A stretch of 14,521 nucleotides of DNA from Phoronis ovalis (GCA_028565635.1 JAOXYB010064945.1:10081-24601), one strand, 5' to 3'. Counted from the first letter of the stretch, positions 1 to 9,280 are shown. Notes: generated from the letters alone by a model not told the origin. Numbers and translations: made by a program.

Positions 1-1080
1 TATCATACATCTAACACTCTCCTTATTTCACTAAAGCCAATGCAAAGACACAAGAAAGTAAAATAAGAAATTTAAACCATTTTTAAACAAGGATTTTACA
101 TACTATAAAGTTGATTATTCTACTAATGATTTACTAACAAAATTTTCTTTACTGATTGATGGAAGAATAATCAGTATTTTTAAACATAACCTCTAGCTTT
201 CTCATGTGATTGAGAACTAACAATGTACATTGATAATTATCACTTTCTTTCAGAACTGTCACATAGTGTTTATGAGGCATTTTATCAGATATTTTAGAAA
301 AAATGTCAGGCACCATAAAAAACATTTGGATATTTTTGACCGGAGGTGATGTGACATTTACCGGACATTTTCTTGCTGTAAAACTAGAAATACCATTGTC
401 TTCCACCAGGTGGCACTACTCCTTGAGAACGTCACAGTACTGAAGCATTACCTGGTGGGCAGGCAATAACAGAAGCCATGCTTGTTTAAGAAATGGACAA
501 AACTAAGCATGTGTTTAAAACAGGATATTTGATGGAATTCACTACATTTTCACAGTTTCAAATATAATTGGACTTTTCCATGTATCTGGTATATTTTTGA
601 ACACTTGTTTGTAAGTAAATCACAATAGCTTTAAATTTAAATAGCACAATTGGGGAATATAGCTGGGATTATAGCCATGATTTGATAAACCACATCAAAT
701 AAGAGTGATAATTCAGATAATTGTATAGTACCAGCATTACAACCTTGTTCTTGGGATTATTTTAGAATGGAACTTCAATATCCGATTTTTATCAGAGGTT
801 TTTAGTGACCTCGAGAAAGCTAGTGTAAACTGTTGGATATTGACATCCGGCATATGAACCAGTTTTTCAACCAGATATTTTTGGGGTTAAATCTGAGAAT
901 ATCCGGTGTTTTCTGCGGTTTCCCCATACTGTCTTTAGTTTTTAGCCAGTTTTTTGAGAACTTTCGCCAGTCATATACCTTGCTTGCAACTGCACTATTA
1001 GAATTGTCCATCTATCCCTGCCATACTTGGTGATAATGCAAACCAAAACAAAGTAATAAGATAATTACAAAAAACATTAC
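1..1080 (-). other. Intron 3' of exon 17, no supported exon
   Basis: No GDIAIDD- or CDFE-like segment is readable on the minus strand, so the intron after exon 17 appears to extend beyond the window. It holds an unassigned open frame at 149-406 (minus, GTG start) that matches nothing I recognise. About 770-1010 is open on both strands and richer in CG dinucleotides, which suggests a decayed repeat. ACCTGGTGG at 451-459 is the inverse of CCACCAGGT at 403-411, which is itself part of a short palindrome. I cannot assign a function to any of these. Confidence 0.5.
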
Positions 1081-1268
1081 CTGACCACGACGCCAGATGT
1101 TATCCTGATTACCACTACGTTTCCACAGTTGGTTACCATATTTGTTATCAATCTTGTTCCTGTAGACTTCTAGCGAACCAATACCCGTCCCATACATATG
1201 ATACCAGAATTGTAGACATCGTGTAGCTGTACCTACGTATGTACGACTTCGAAGAACTGCTTTTTCAC
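1081..1268 (-). CDS. Exon 17: centre of MAM domain K, last exon seen
   Basis: The 188-nt exon follows a GTTAATAG acceptor in phase 1; GT completes Gly, giving PRQPGEKAVLRS across the junction. It encodes CLQFWYHMYGTGIGSLEVY, QLWKRSGNQDNIWRRGQ and leaves in phase 0 at CAG|GTAATG. Both splice positions differ from the standard MAM module: the 5' one is about 14 residues further in, and the 3' one comes just after the W..GQ stretch. The end of MAM K (IEG, GDIAIDD, last Cys) is not in the remaining 1,080 bases. Confidence 0.9.
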
Positions 1269-1493
1269 CTATTAACAAACAATTGAATCATGCACATTAA
1301 ATTACTGATCAAACTTGGCATAATAATGGACTCGTAGTTCATTTAGTCATGTGATGCTTACTCTCTTGTTCATGATTTTCATTGTAATCAGATGTAGTGT
1401 TAATATTATGCATAATAGCAAGAAAATATTTGAAAATGTTACGCATAAGATGTTTACTATGCTCTTAAATAAGCAAGACTTTTAGTGATTTAC

Positions 1494-4222
1494 CTGGTTG
1501 TCTAGGCCGAGATGTCTCCATGTATGCAAAGTAACCCGAATCTGATCCTGTTGTGTGATCAATTGGAGGTCCCGTTCCCTGGGAGGCAGTACCATTTCGT
1601 CCTCTTGACCAATCAAAATCATCATCCTTAGGCTGCCACCAAGTGCAGAATCCACCTTCAAAGTCACAATATGGATTTGCAGGACACCTTCCGTTTATAA
1701 CTTTAATATCATCAATAGCAATATCCCCACGGAAACTTGGTCCAGATTTTCCTTCAATAACCAGGCGATAGTCAACAGCTGATCTTAAAGTACGTTGAGC
1801 TGCTTTCCACTGATTCCCTTGTGATCCAGTACGGCGCCATATTAAAGTACGGTTTACATTATTCTCAAGGAAGATGCTGAGAGAGTTAATATGTGGTCCA
1901 AACATGTGATACCAGAAAGTAAGACAATGGCCATCACCAGGGGTAGGTGGCAGAACCTCGCTTTCTAGTCTTGCAATATCATTAAGTTGTCTGGGATTGG
2001 ACGTTTCAATATACAGATAGTATCCAGTTCCAGTGGTATGGTCCTTGGACGGCCCAGTAAATTGGCTAGTGGTTTTGCCTTGTGTACGAGTCCAGTCAAA
2101 CTGGTCATCAAATGCTTGTTTCCACTTGCATAAATCATTTTCAAAATCACAACTTAAATCTGGTGGTTGAGAGCCCTGACTACAGTAATCAAAGGTGATA
2201 TCATCAATTGCTACATCATCACTGTTGGATGCCGGTCCCCAGCCACGTTTAGGTTGAACCAAAAATTCAATCTTAAAGTTAGATAATGCTCCAAACAGAT
2301 GGCCAATCGGAACATTAGCTTGTTGCCATTGGTTACCTTGATTGCCTTGTCGCACCCAAACATAAGATATAGTATTGTTTACATTCACAGCCACGGTCAA
2401 TGTTCCAGCATTGTTGCCTCTCATATGATACCAGAATTTCATTTCACAAATAGAAGATGAAGCTGGTAAAACAGGACTGGACAGTCTTGCAGCAGACAGG
2501 AACTGCCCATTGGAACCTTCCACAAACATATAGTATCCTTGTGCTGTGTTAGTAGTATGATCCTTTGGTGGACCAGTTTGGGCACTTGGTGTCTGCCCCT
2601 GATGTCTCAACCAGTCATATTGCCCAGAACTAAGATCAGTCCAACCACATTGGTCTTGTTCAAAATTACAGGGACCACATGTAATTTCATCACTGCCATC
2701 ATGACAATCTGGTGAGAAATCGCATACTTTGTTGCTATCAATACATTGATTATCTGCAACACAGTAGAATGCAGTACCACACGGGTTAGAAGTAGGTGGT
2801 GCACTGGTGGTAGAACCAGTTGGTAATTGGCCACTGAATGGTTTGCAACCAGGTGTAAAGATCACATCATCAATAGCCATGTCACCAGCCCAGCCATTTC
2901 CTTTCACGCCCTCAATAACAACCTGGAAGTTAGCAGAGCTAGTAAGCTCAATCTGTACACGTTCCCAATAATCTTGATCTTTAACTGACCGAGACCACAA
3001 CTTGTTAAGGTATCCTCCAATTTGTGTTCTAGTGTATATATTCAATGTGCCCATATTTGCGCCCTTCATATGATAGTAAAAGATCATGCGACATGTATTG
3101 CTGGAGGTTACAGGTAGCCATGATCGACTTAGCAAGCGTGCATTATCATTGGGTTTTGCTGGATTGGATGTTTCCAAATAGACATAGAAACCAGATGATA
3201 GTCCAGTAGTATGGTCATTGGTTGGTCCAGTTCCTCCTGTACGTCCAGAAGTTGTCACACCAGTACCTCTTGTCCAGTCTAATTTATCATTGGTGTCTTG
3301 AGTCCAATCACAGAGTGAGGTTTGGAAACTGCAGCGTGATGGATAATTTGTACATGCTTGCTCATCTGTATTATCACCGCAGTCATCAGTAAAATCGCAC
3401 AATCTAGATTGTTGTACACAAGAACCACGGTTACAACGGAATAGATTAGCAGCACAGACCTGTTGAACAGGAGGAAGGGCACAGTTCACAAATGTTACAT
3501 CATCAATAGCGATGTCACCAAGGACAGAGAAACTTCTTTGTGCCTGTACTTGAAGTTCAAAAGTCTGTTCAATGCGACCAATATCAACAGTTGCTTGTTT
3601 CCATGAGTTGCCTTGGTTGCCAGTGCGACTCCATAGCAGGGTGGTCCTGGTGCCCACTCGACTGATGACCTGTAGAGAACCCAATCCAGTGGTACTACCA
3701 TACATATGATACCAGAATTTCATCTGGCATGTTGAACTAGCCTGTTTGTACACTGGGCTCTGTAATGCTGCTAGCTGATTAAACCGTCCATTATCAGCAT
3801 CGACATACATATATTTGCCATTAGCTGAGCCATGCGTGTGATCTACTGGAGGGCCAGTATTTGACGTAGTGGTGCCATTGTTACCTTGAGACCATTTGAA
3901 CGATCCTTGATGTACAGCTATCCACCCACACAAACCATTTGTTCCATCAAAGGTGCATGTACCACACGATGCCTCATCTTGACCATTATTACAATCGTTA
4001 TTGAAATCACAAACCACATCACTGGCTACTGTTTGTCCATTTCCACAATCAAAAACACCGGAGGGTGTTGGTGATGGGCAAGCACCAGAAGATATCATAA
4101 CATCATCAACAGAAATATCACTCTGGTAGCCAGTACCAATGATGCCTTCAATGAGTATGGTATATTCTTGAGTACTACTTAAAGTGACTTGATCAGATTT
4201 CCATTGATTGCCTTGATCCCCA
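1494..4222 (-). CDS. Exon 16: long exon with LDLa1-MAM G-LDLa2-MAM H-LDLa3-MAM I-MAM J
   Basis: The 2,729-nt exon runs from TTTTGTAG|T (phase 2) to CAACCAG|GTAAAT (phase 1), giving 909 full codons. The open frame begins upstream at 4278, but the bases before 4222 are intron, because joining exon 15 restores a MAM motif. Order: end of MAM F (4222-4078), LDLa1, MAM G, LDLa2, MAM H, a Ser/Thr/Pro linker (about 2839-2784), LDLa3, MAM I, MAM J, and MAM K up to PRQPG. MAM H, J and K have the common form ending C-P or C-K-P. MAM G and I are a distinct subtype with C.MKFWYHM, an IG..-type insert and a last Cys without Pro. Several N-glycosylation sequons are present (NGT, NNT, NRT). This exon holds all the LDLa repeats seen and lacks the intron sites common to domains A-F. 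Confidence 0.95.
2677..2781 (-). other. LDLa repeat 3
   Basis: Six cysteines occur in order, from CGTAFYC through QCIDSNKVCDFSPDC to HDGSDEITC, with the calcium motif DCHDGSDE complete. It follows a short Ser/Thr/Pro linker after MAM H and immediately precedes MAM I. Confidence 0.95.
3352..3456 (-). other. LDLa repeat 2
   Basis: All six cysteines are present in standard spacing, from VCAANLFRC through GSC and LCDFTDDC to DNTDEQAC. The acidic motif D-C-x-D-x-x-D-E that binds calcium in this family is intact. It lies between MAM G and MAM H. Confidence 0.93.
3964..4056 (-). other. LDLa repeat 1, degenerate (C1 and C3 missing)
   Basis: The segment reads FDCGNGQTVASDVVCDF and then DCNNGQDEASC. 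Aligned to the six-cysteine LDLa pattern it keeps C2, C4, C5 and C6, but has Thr at C3 and no Cys at the C1 spacing. The calcium motif after C5 has Asn where Asp is usual, although the final Asp-Glu is kept. Its place directly before MAM G, parallel to LDLa3 before MAM I, supports it as a decayed LDLa repeat and not linker. Confidence 0.8.
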
Positions 4223-4331
4223 CTACAAAATGAGAAGTTTTTTAAACATAATAAACACCTTTTAGAAAGGTCGTCCAATTCATAACTAAATGTGTAAATA
4301 ATCTGGATATAACATTAAGTTGTATACTGAC

Positions 4332-4521
4332 CTACGTGTCCATATATTTGTTGAGGTGGTAGCTGTTTGGAGAACAATATTTAAAGTGCCTGTTGTTTGG
4401 CCGTACATGTGATACCAGAAAGAAATACAACGATACTGGGATGGGCTGAATGTTTCTGATCGTATCTGTGCTTTATCACCCTGTTTCCGGGGACGGCTCG
4501 ATTCAACATACAGGTAATAAC
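4332..4521 (-). CDS. Exon 15: first part of the MAM F core
   Basis: The 190-nt exon enters in phase 1 after TTTTGCAG and encodes GYYLYVESSRPRKQGDKAQI, then CISFWYHMYGQTTGTLN and IWTR. It leaves in phase 2: AG joins T of exon 16 to give Ser, restoring WTRSGDQGNQW, a continuous MAM motif. The longest open frame over this stretch is in the wrong frame. The phase 2 intron inside TRS occurs nowhere else in the gene. Confidence 0.9.
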
Positions 4522-4711
4522 CTGCAAAATTAAAAAATTTGGAAAAATTTTATTATTTGTTTTCCTCACCAACTACGTTGATAACTGCCCCAAGATATAT
4601 ACCTGAACTGTTAGGTTATGAGTCTTTATACAGTAATGAACATGTTGTAGCATAAAATACAGATAGTACAAAAAAACAAAAATATTAATGTTATATTTAC
4701 AAAACACTTAC

Positions 4712-4940
4712 CATCTTTAGTTCCCACAGTATGATCAGCAGTTGGACCTGTTCCTGTACTGGCTGTTGTTCCTTGAATTCTTAGCCAATCAAAATCATCC
4801 ATATCTTCATTAGTCCAAGTGCATAAATCAGCTTCAAAATCACAGCTTCCTATTGATGGACAGGCACCATCTTTAAGTATGATATCATCAATTGCAATAT
4901 CACCTCGGTAACTACTGCCACGTACACCTTCAAATACAAT
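4712..4940 (-). CDS. Exon 14: end of MAM E fused to start of MAM F
   Basis: The 229-nt exon starts in phase 0 with IVFEGVRGSSYRGDIAIDD and reaches GACPSIG. It runs straight into SCDFEADLCTWTN, DDFDWLR, TGP and ADHTVGT of MAM F, leaving in phase 1 at G|GTAAGT. There is no linker intron between E and F, as in exon 5 between B and C. The exon shows no long open frame beyond its splice sites and was found from the motifs. Confidence 0.9.
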
Positions 4941-5323
4941 CTACAATACAAAGTTACGTTTAACCTTAAGAAGTCGAGAGAAATGGGATGGGTTATTTTG
5001 CATAGTAGCCAATGGATAACAACAAGGTAATTACATTGTTCTAGTAAATTAACTAGTATTCAATAAATGACTTTACACAATATTTATAACCAGTATTCGA
5101 AAGTAACACTGAGATCAAAATCACTGTCTGAAATCACTTAAATACGAATAAAATATTAGTACTGTACATTGGCAAGATCTAATTACAACTTACAGCTTCG
5201 GGTATAAACTTAATGATTTATCAACACCATTAATTTAATTTTAAGGAAGCAAAGGGGAACTAGGTCTCAGGGGCGTGCTTTCTGAATTTGTTTTGAATGT
5301 TTGACATTTTTCTGCTATCTGGG

Positions 5324-5885
5324 ACCAGGTTTTGCAGGATATATTATGTCACTTTTATATATTTTGATTTTGTAAATTATTTTCAATGGTGATGGGAGTT
5401 AATTACCATGGACGTTTTGGTAAATGTTGAGCACTCTTCTAAGTACTATTCAATGCAATTTAAAACTAACATGCCAAATTCATGCACTTTTAAAGTCTAT
5501 GCACGATGCTTTTAGCAACAGAAAAAGAATCAGACCAGGGACCCGTTGTCAGAAACATTGTAAAGTGACAATTCTGTAAATCAAGACTTAAGATTGAGCA
5601 AAATGCGTTGCCAGTAAAAATTGTAACTGACTTGTGTAAGTTTTCTTTACAGAGTTATTGTATTGTAAGTATTTACGATGGTTCTGACAATGGGGTGCAG
5701 GTTCCTGCAGGACATATTATGCCACTTTTTATACATTTTGATCCAGTGAATAATTTTAGTGATGGGAGTTGATTATCGAGGACATTTCGGCAAATTTCAA
5801 GCACATTCTAGGTACTCAGTTTTCAATGCAAGTTAAGCATTTTTTCAAGCCTATGAACCAGGCTTTTAGTAACTGGCGAATGACC
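5324..5885. repeat. Two-copy tandem repeat of about 210 bp, second copy interrupted
   Basis: Copy 1 spans about 5324-5533. Copy 2 starts at 5534 and resumes at 5702 after an insertion, ending near 5885. Shared landmarks in order are gaccagg, tgcagga.atattatg.cac, ttttagatg-like AT stretch, gtgatgggagtt, gcac.ttct, a second aatgcaa and gcttttag.aac. The copies differ at many positions, so the duplication is not recent. Confidence 0.8.
5540..5697. mobile_element. Short non-autonomous inverted-repeat element (MITE-like), 158 bp
   Basis: The ends are inverted: GACCCGTTGTCAGAAAC on the left, and the complement of the right end reads CACCCCATTGTCAGAACC. Similarity continues inward (TGTAAA/CGTAAA, then CTGTAAA) for about 50 bp. 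The element is flanked by cagg at 5536-5539 and 5698-5701, a possible 4-bp target duplication. The uninterrupted tandem copy at 5324-5345 shows the unoccupied sequence gaccaggtt. There is no coding capacity. The superfamily is not recognised. Confidence 0.78.
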
Positions 5886-5972
5886 AAACCAAGTTATATG
5901 CTTTAAATCAAAAGTACAATTATTAATACAGCAGCATATCATACTGTTATTTAAAAATAATACAACACATAC

Positions 5973-6229
5973 CTCAAATGGACTGAATGATGTGACTGTA
6001 GTTTGAGCAACTCTCCATTTATCTCCCTGGTTACCGGATTCTGACCAGATGGAGAATCCAAGTCGTCCCTGTTGTCTTACATAAAGATTTAATGAACCAA
6101 TATTCTGTCCATTCATATGATACCAGAATCTTAAGCATTGGCCTGTAGTTGTTGGGAATGTTGAACTAACCAAGCGAGCTTTATCACCAGTACGTTGAGG
6201 AGCAGAGGTTTCGATAAACATATAGTGAC
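5973..6229 (-). CDS. Exon 13: centre of MAM domain E
   Basis: The 257-nt exon enters in phase 1 (GGT Gly) and leaves in phase 0 at SPFE before GTATGT. It reads GHYMFIETSAPQ, GDKARLVSS, TGQCLRFWYHMNGQNIGSLN, GRLGFSIW and GNQGDKWRVAQ. It is the closest relative of exon 4 in the window. The intron after it is the longest complete one (1,032 nt) and carries the transposon and tandem repeat. Confidence 0.93.
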
Positions 6230-6477
6230 CTGTGAAATATATTATTTTTTACACCAAGTTTTTAAAAACATTAAATTATGTTATTTCAGGTATAACTTTG
6301 CACTTACTACTTAAGAAATGTAAAGAAACTTTTGTAGTACGAGAGCTTTATATTTTACTAGTAAACTATATATAATTATATATTAAGTTCTGTTTAAATA
6401 GTGAGATAGATATCTTTATTTTACATGTTAAGAAAAGTACAATTTTTTTGTTGTAAAATACATTATAGGAGTCTCAC

Positions 6478-6618
6478 CAAAATCTGTGCCATAAGTATGG
6501 TCACTGGTTGGTCCTGTACCAACAGATGTTGTTCCCTTCTGCTTTCTTGTCCAATCAAAGTTGTCTGTTGAATCCTGCTTATAGCCACATAAGTCATTCT
6601 GTTCAAAGTCACACACAG
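6478..6618 (-). CDS. Exon 12: N-terminal part of MAM domain E
   Basis: The 141-nt exon is symmetric in phase 1. It encodes VCDFEQNDLCGYKQDSTD, NFDWTRKQKGTTS, TGP and SDHTYGT, then stops at TTTTG|GTGAGA. It has the standard N-terminal MAM pair of cysteines and DW motif. KQDSTD and DWTR match exon 3. Confidence 0.91.
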
Positions 6619-6841
6619 CTAAAAATAAATTTTACTAAATAAATTATTATTCACTGGAATTTTACTCTAAACCTTTCTATTCAGACTTCTAAATATTTGC
6701 CACCAAACCAAAATTTGCAATACTATATTTCGAATTAAATAATATTATAATATTACCCATGGTCAGAGATAGAACAGTTTCTACATCAAACACACATGCA
6801 GTAGGAAAGACTACAGTAACATAGTATAATGAAATACATAC

Positions 6842-6932
6842 GCTGAGCTGGGCAAGCACCATCATTAAAAGTGATATCATCAAGTGCAATATCTCCCTGC
6901 CATGATGTTCCAATAACTCCTTCAATTACAAC
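6842..6932 (-). CDS. Exon 11: C-terminal part of MAM domain D
   Basis: The 91-nt exon follows a good acceptor (CTGTTCCAG) and reads [19 protein letters not shown], ending GACPAQ. It starts in phase 0 and leaves in phase 1 with C, which joins CT of exon 12 to give Pro. It equals exon 2 in length and phase. The neighbouring open frame on this strand at 6689-6925 is in another frame and is not coding. Confidence 0.9.
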
Positions 6933-7089
6933 CTGGAACAGAGGGACATGAAATTAAACTTGAATTAATTCAATATAATCATCTAGCAATAAACAGCTGC
7001 TATACAGACAGACATTTGCTCGACATTCATGCAGTTAAGAAGCAAAGAAACAAAATTCATTAGCCTTCTTTTCTAAAGAAACACAATAC

Positions 7090-7355
7090 CTGAATCGAGA
7101 TAGGAGTTTGACCTCCAGGAATATAAATCTGGCCGTATGTCCAAGAATCACTTTGTGTACCATGTTTCTGCCAAATTGGTTTGCCAAGGCTACTTCCTAG
7201 CTTTTGGTATACATTTAACCGATACACATGAGCTCCAAACATGTGGTACCAGAATTTCAAACATTTCCCAGTGCTGCCAATGGTCATAGATGGACTGAGA
7301 ATACGTGCTGCATCATTAGGGGTTTTCTGGCTGGCCTCGATATAAGCAAAAGAAC
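7090..7355 (-). CDS. Exon 10: centre of MAM domain D
   Basis: The 266-nt exon enters in phase 1 after TTGTTTAG and leaves in phase 0 at ISIQ. It encodes GSFAYIEASQKTPNDAARIL, then TGKCLKFWYHMFGAHVYRLN, GKPIW and GTQSDSW. TGKCL.FWYHMFGAHV is shared with exon 1 and with no other domain in the window. The segment after SW (YGQIYIPGGQTP) is longer than in the sister domains. Confidence 0.92.
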
Positions 7356-7675
7356 CTAAACAACAAATAATTAATTTATAAAGTTTTAACACTTTTAAAA
7401 AAAAATTAATAAGAACAAATAAACAGTCAAATGTAATTACAACAATGTACCATTATTTTCATTTGAAGACCCTTGGTCAGTTAAAGCAAGGCAGTAGTTT
7501 ATTATTCACTCCCAGACTCAAAAAGTCAATTTGCCTGTCGCAACAATCATAATAGTCAACAAGACGATATCGCAATAAAAATGCTATGCATGAAGACCAT
7601 ATTGGGCGAGAGAGACATTACGAGGAATAAGAAGTCAAGAACTCATCAAAATAAAAAGATCAGAAGTTTACTTAC

Positions 7676-7828
7676 CATAACTGCTGAGCGTTGTATGGTC
7701 TCCTTTTGGACCAGTATTAATGGTTGGAGTTGTATTTTGTGCCAGAGACCAGTCAAATTGGTCTAGTGTGTCCTGTGTCCAGCCACAGAATGTTTTCCTT
7801 TCAAAATCACAGTCCAGCGTGGTTGGTC
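7676..7828 (-). CDS. Exon 9: N-terminal part of MAM domain D
   Basis: The 153-nt exon is symmetric in phase 1 and ends in a G|GTAAGT donor. It encodes LDCDFERKTFCGWTQD, QFDWSLAQN, then TGP and GDHTT. Both N-terminal MAM cysteines and the DW motif are present. An overlapping plus-strand open frame is non-coding shadow. This exon is the model for the unseen exon that should precede exon 1. Confidence 0.9.
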
Positions 7829-8123
7829 CTGCAAAAAAGTAACTTTTGAATTTGTTAAGCCTAAAATAGTAACTTTAACAAATGTACTTTTCCCTAGATT
7901 CTGTTTCCCAGTTACATATTCATACTTCTATACAATTTCTTTTGACTTTTTAAACACCTGCTAAATAAGCAACTTCCATAACATAATACTCGTCCATATC
8001 TGAAATATGTCTTTTCACGCCTATCATATAAATCATGTGTGTACATTTTCTGTATCATTTAAAATATACATCACCTTATCTAAGCTACAAACATGGAGTG
8101 TGTATTTTTAATTTGAAACCTAC

Positions 8124-8271
8124 CAAATGTTGGCGGTATAGTTGTTCCAATTGTAGCAGTAGTCTTAGGCTGTGAAGCACATGTTCCTGGTTTCAGTGCC
8201 AAGTCATCAATAGCCATGTCACCAGAATGAATGAATGCTTGGTTGGAGCTGAGTTGTCCATCAAATATAAG
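8124..8271 (-). CDS. Exon 8: end of MAM C and Thr-rich linker
   Basis: The 148-nt exon starts in phase 0 with LIFDGQL and contains SGDMAIDDLALKPGTC, closing MAM C. It then has a Ser/Thr/Pro-rich linker (SQPKTTATIGTTIPPTFG) that looks suited to O-glycosylation, and leaves in phase 1. The usual IEG.RG is changed to FDGQLSSNQ, so this domain is the most divergent of the series. The linker, the longest within A-F, separates C from D. Confidence 0.88.
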
Positions 8272-9157
8272 CTATGAAAAATTAAATAACAGTGTTCATT
8301 TTCCAATACAAAAATTACCTTCTTTACAATATTGCATGTCAAAGCAAGCAGCGATTTTATAATCAGGTAAGTTACAAGTAAAAAGCAGCAACAGCATAAA
8401 TTATAACAAGTTCTCATATTTTAAAAAGTTACAAAGACTCTGTTGGTGATAAAGTTGAAATTCCTCAAGAATAGCTTTATATTACAGTAACTGATTAAAG
8501 CTATTTGAATTAAAATAATATGAAAATAAATTAATTAATTAATATATAGTTGAAAGGATTTGTGTAACAATCATTCTGAATGAATTGTAGCACTTTACAA
8601 AATTATTCAGACAACTATTTTATATTGTTTGACTATTTTCTAATGACCTGATAATTTGTTGAGCTGCTAACATCGACTTGAGCATATCTCCAAACATTGC
8701 CTTGGTTATTGGTCATATTCCAGAGTTGGAAGGTGATGGTTGGATGGGCCTTGTACAGTCTCATTACACCAACATCTGATAAAAAAAGATTGCAAAATTA
8801 TACTAAAATTAAGGCAAATGAACTCAAATTTTCATATTGAGATTGTCATTTGGCATAAGTACTCCATCCAACTCAATAGAAAAACATTATAACGTTCATG
8901 CACATATAAACTGGAGCACCATTGAGTCCATGTTATCTCTTCATAATGTGAGTGTACACCCTTTCACAGACTTCCAGTTAAGTTTTTGTGCAGTCTTGTC
9001 TTGGCATTATCAGATTTTCATGACTTCCATTTAACTTGTATCCGAAACATTCATTGACTTAATACATATAACAAGATATATTTAAACATGACTGTAAACA
9101 CTGAGAACAATTGATTGTTTGACCAGTTTGTTTATACTAAGTTTCAATATAACTTAC
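8272..9157 (-). other. Two introns around exon 7
   Basis: The introns at 8272-8647 (376 nt) and 8776-9157 (382 nt) surround exon 7. Both are AT-rich and GT-AG. The minus-strand frame at 8193-8417 overlaps the end of exon 8 in another frame, and the plus-strand frame at 8837-9034 has no recognisable motif. I see nothing functional in either. Confidence 0.7.
8648..8775 (-). CDS. Exon 7: second half of the MAM C core
   Basis: The 128-nt exon begins after TTTATCAG and continues the reading as VGVMRLYKAHP, then FQLWNMTNNQGNVWRYAQ, ending in phase 0 at TNYQ. The NQGNVW.YAQ stretch and the YQ end match the MAM pattern and line up with the C-terminal exon that follows. Weak third-strand motifs make it less obvious than its neighbours, but phases and flanking exons support it. 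Confidence 0.85.
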
Positions 9158-9280
9158 TTGTTCCATATATATGATACCAGAATGAGAAGCAAGAGGCAAC
9201 TGTAGATTTTAAGAATTCACTGTACAACCAAGCACGTTGATTGGTTGCACCTCCAGATGCCTCAATATACATATAGAAAC
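9158..9280 (-). CDS. Exon 6: first half of the MAM C core
   Basis: The 123-nt exon enters in phase 1 (GGT Gly) with GFYMYIEASGG and reaches CFSFWYHIYGT. It stops in phase 1 at A|GTAAGT, a very strong donor. The A joins AT of exon 7 to make Asn. The usual central MAM exon is therefore split in two here, straight after the FWYH motif. The segment between MYIEAS and the Cys is short and lacks the ARL motif seen in most sister domains. Confidence 0.87.

Larger units (their letters stand above)
4941..5972 (-). other. Intron between exons 13 and 14, repeat-bearing
   Basis: This is the longest intron with both ends in the window (1,032 nt, GT-AG); the others are 109-492 nt. Its extra length is largely a roughly 210-bp tandem duplication and a 158-bp inverted-repeat element, listed separately. 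No MAM motif is readable in it, and joining exon 13 to exon 14 gives a continuous MAM E, so no exon is missing. Confidence 0.85.

Noticed and set aside
149-406. 85-codon minus-strand open frame
   Set aside because: It starts at GTG, has a stop just upstream, no recognisable domain and no link in phase to exon 17. AT-rich DNA gives such frames by chance. A transcript or homology search could revive it.
455-475. Minus-strand IACPPG followed by GTAATG, like the end of a MAM domain
   Set aside because: No IEG or GDIAIDD precedes it in frame, so it cannot complete MAM K.
820-1033. Overlapping open frames on both strands
   Set aside because: Frames open on both strands with no motif and a different base composition suggest a decayed repeat, not a gene.
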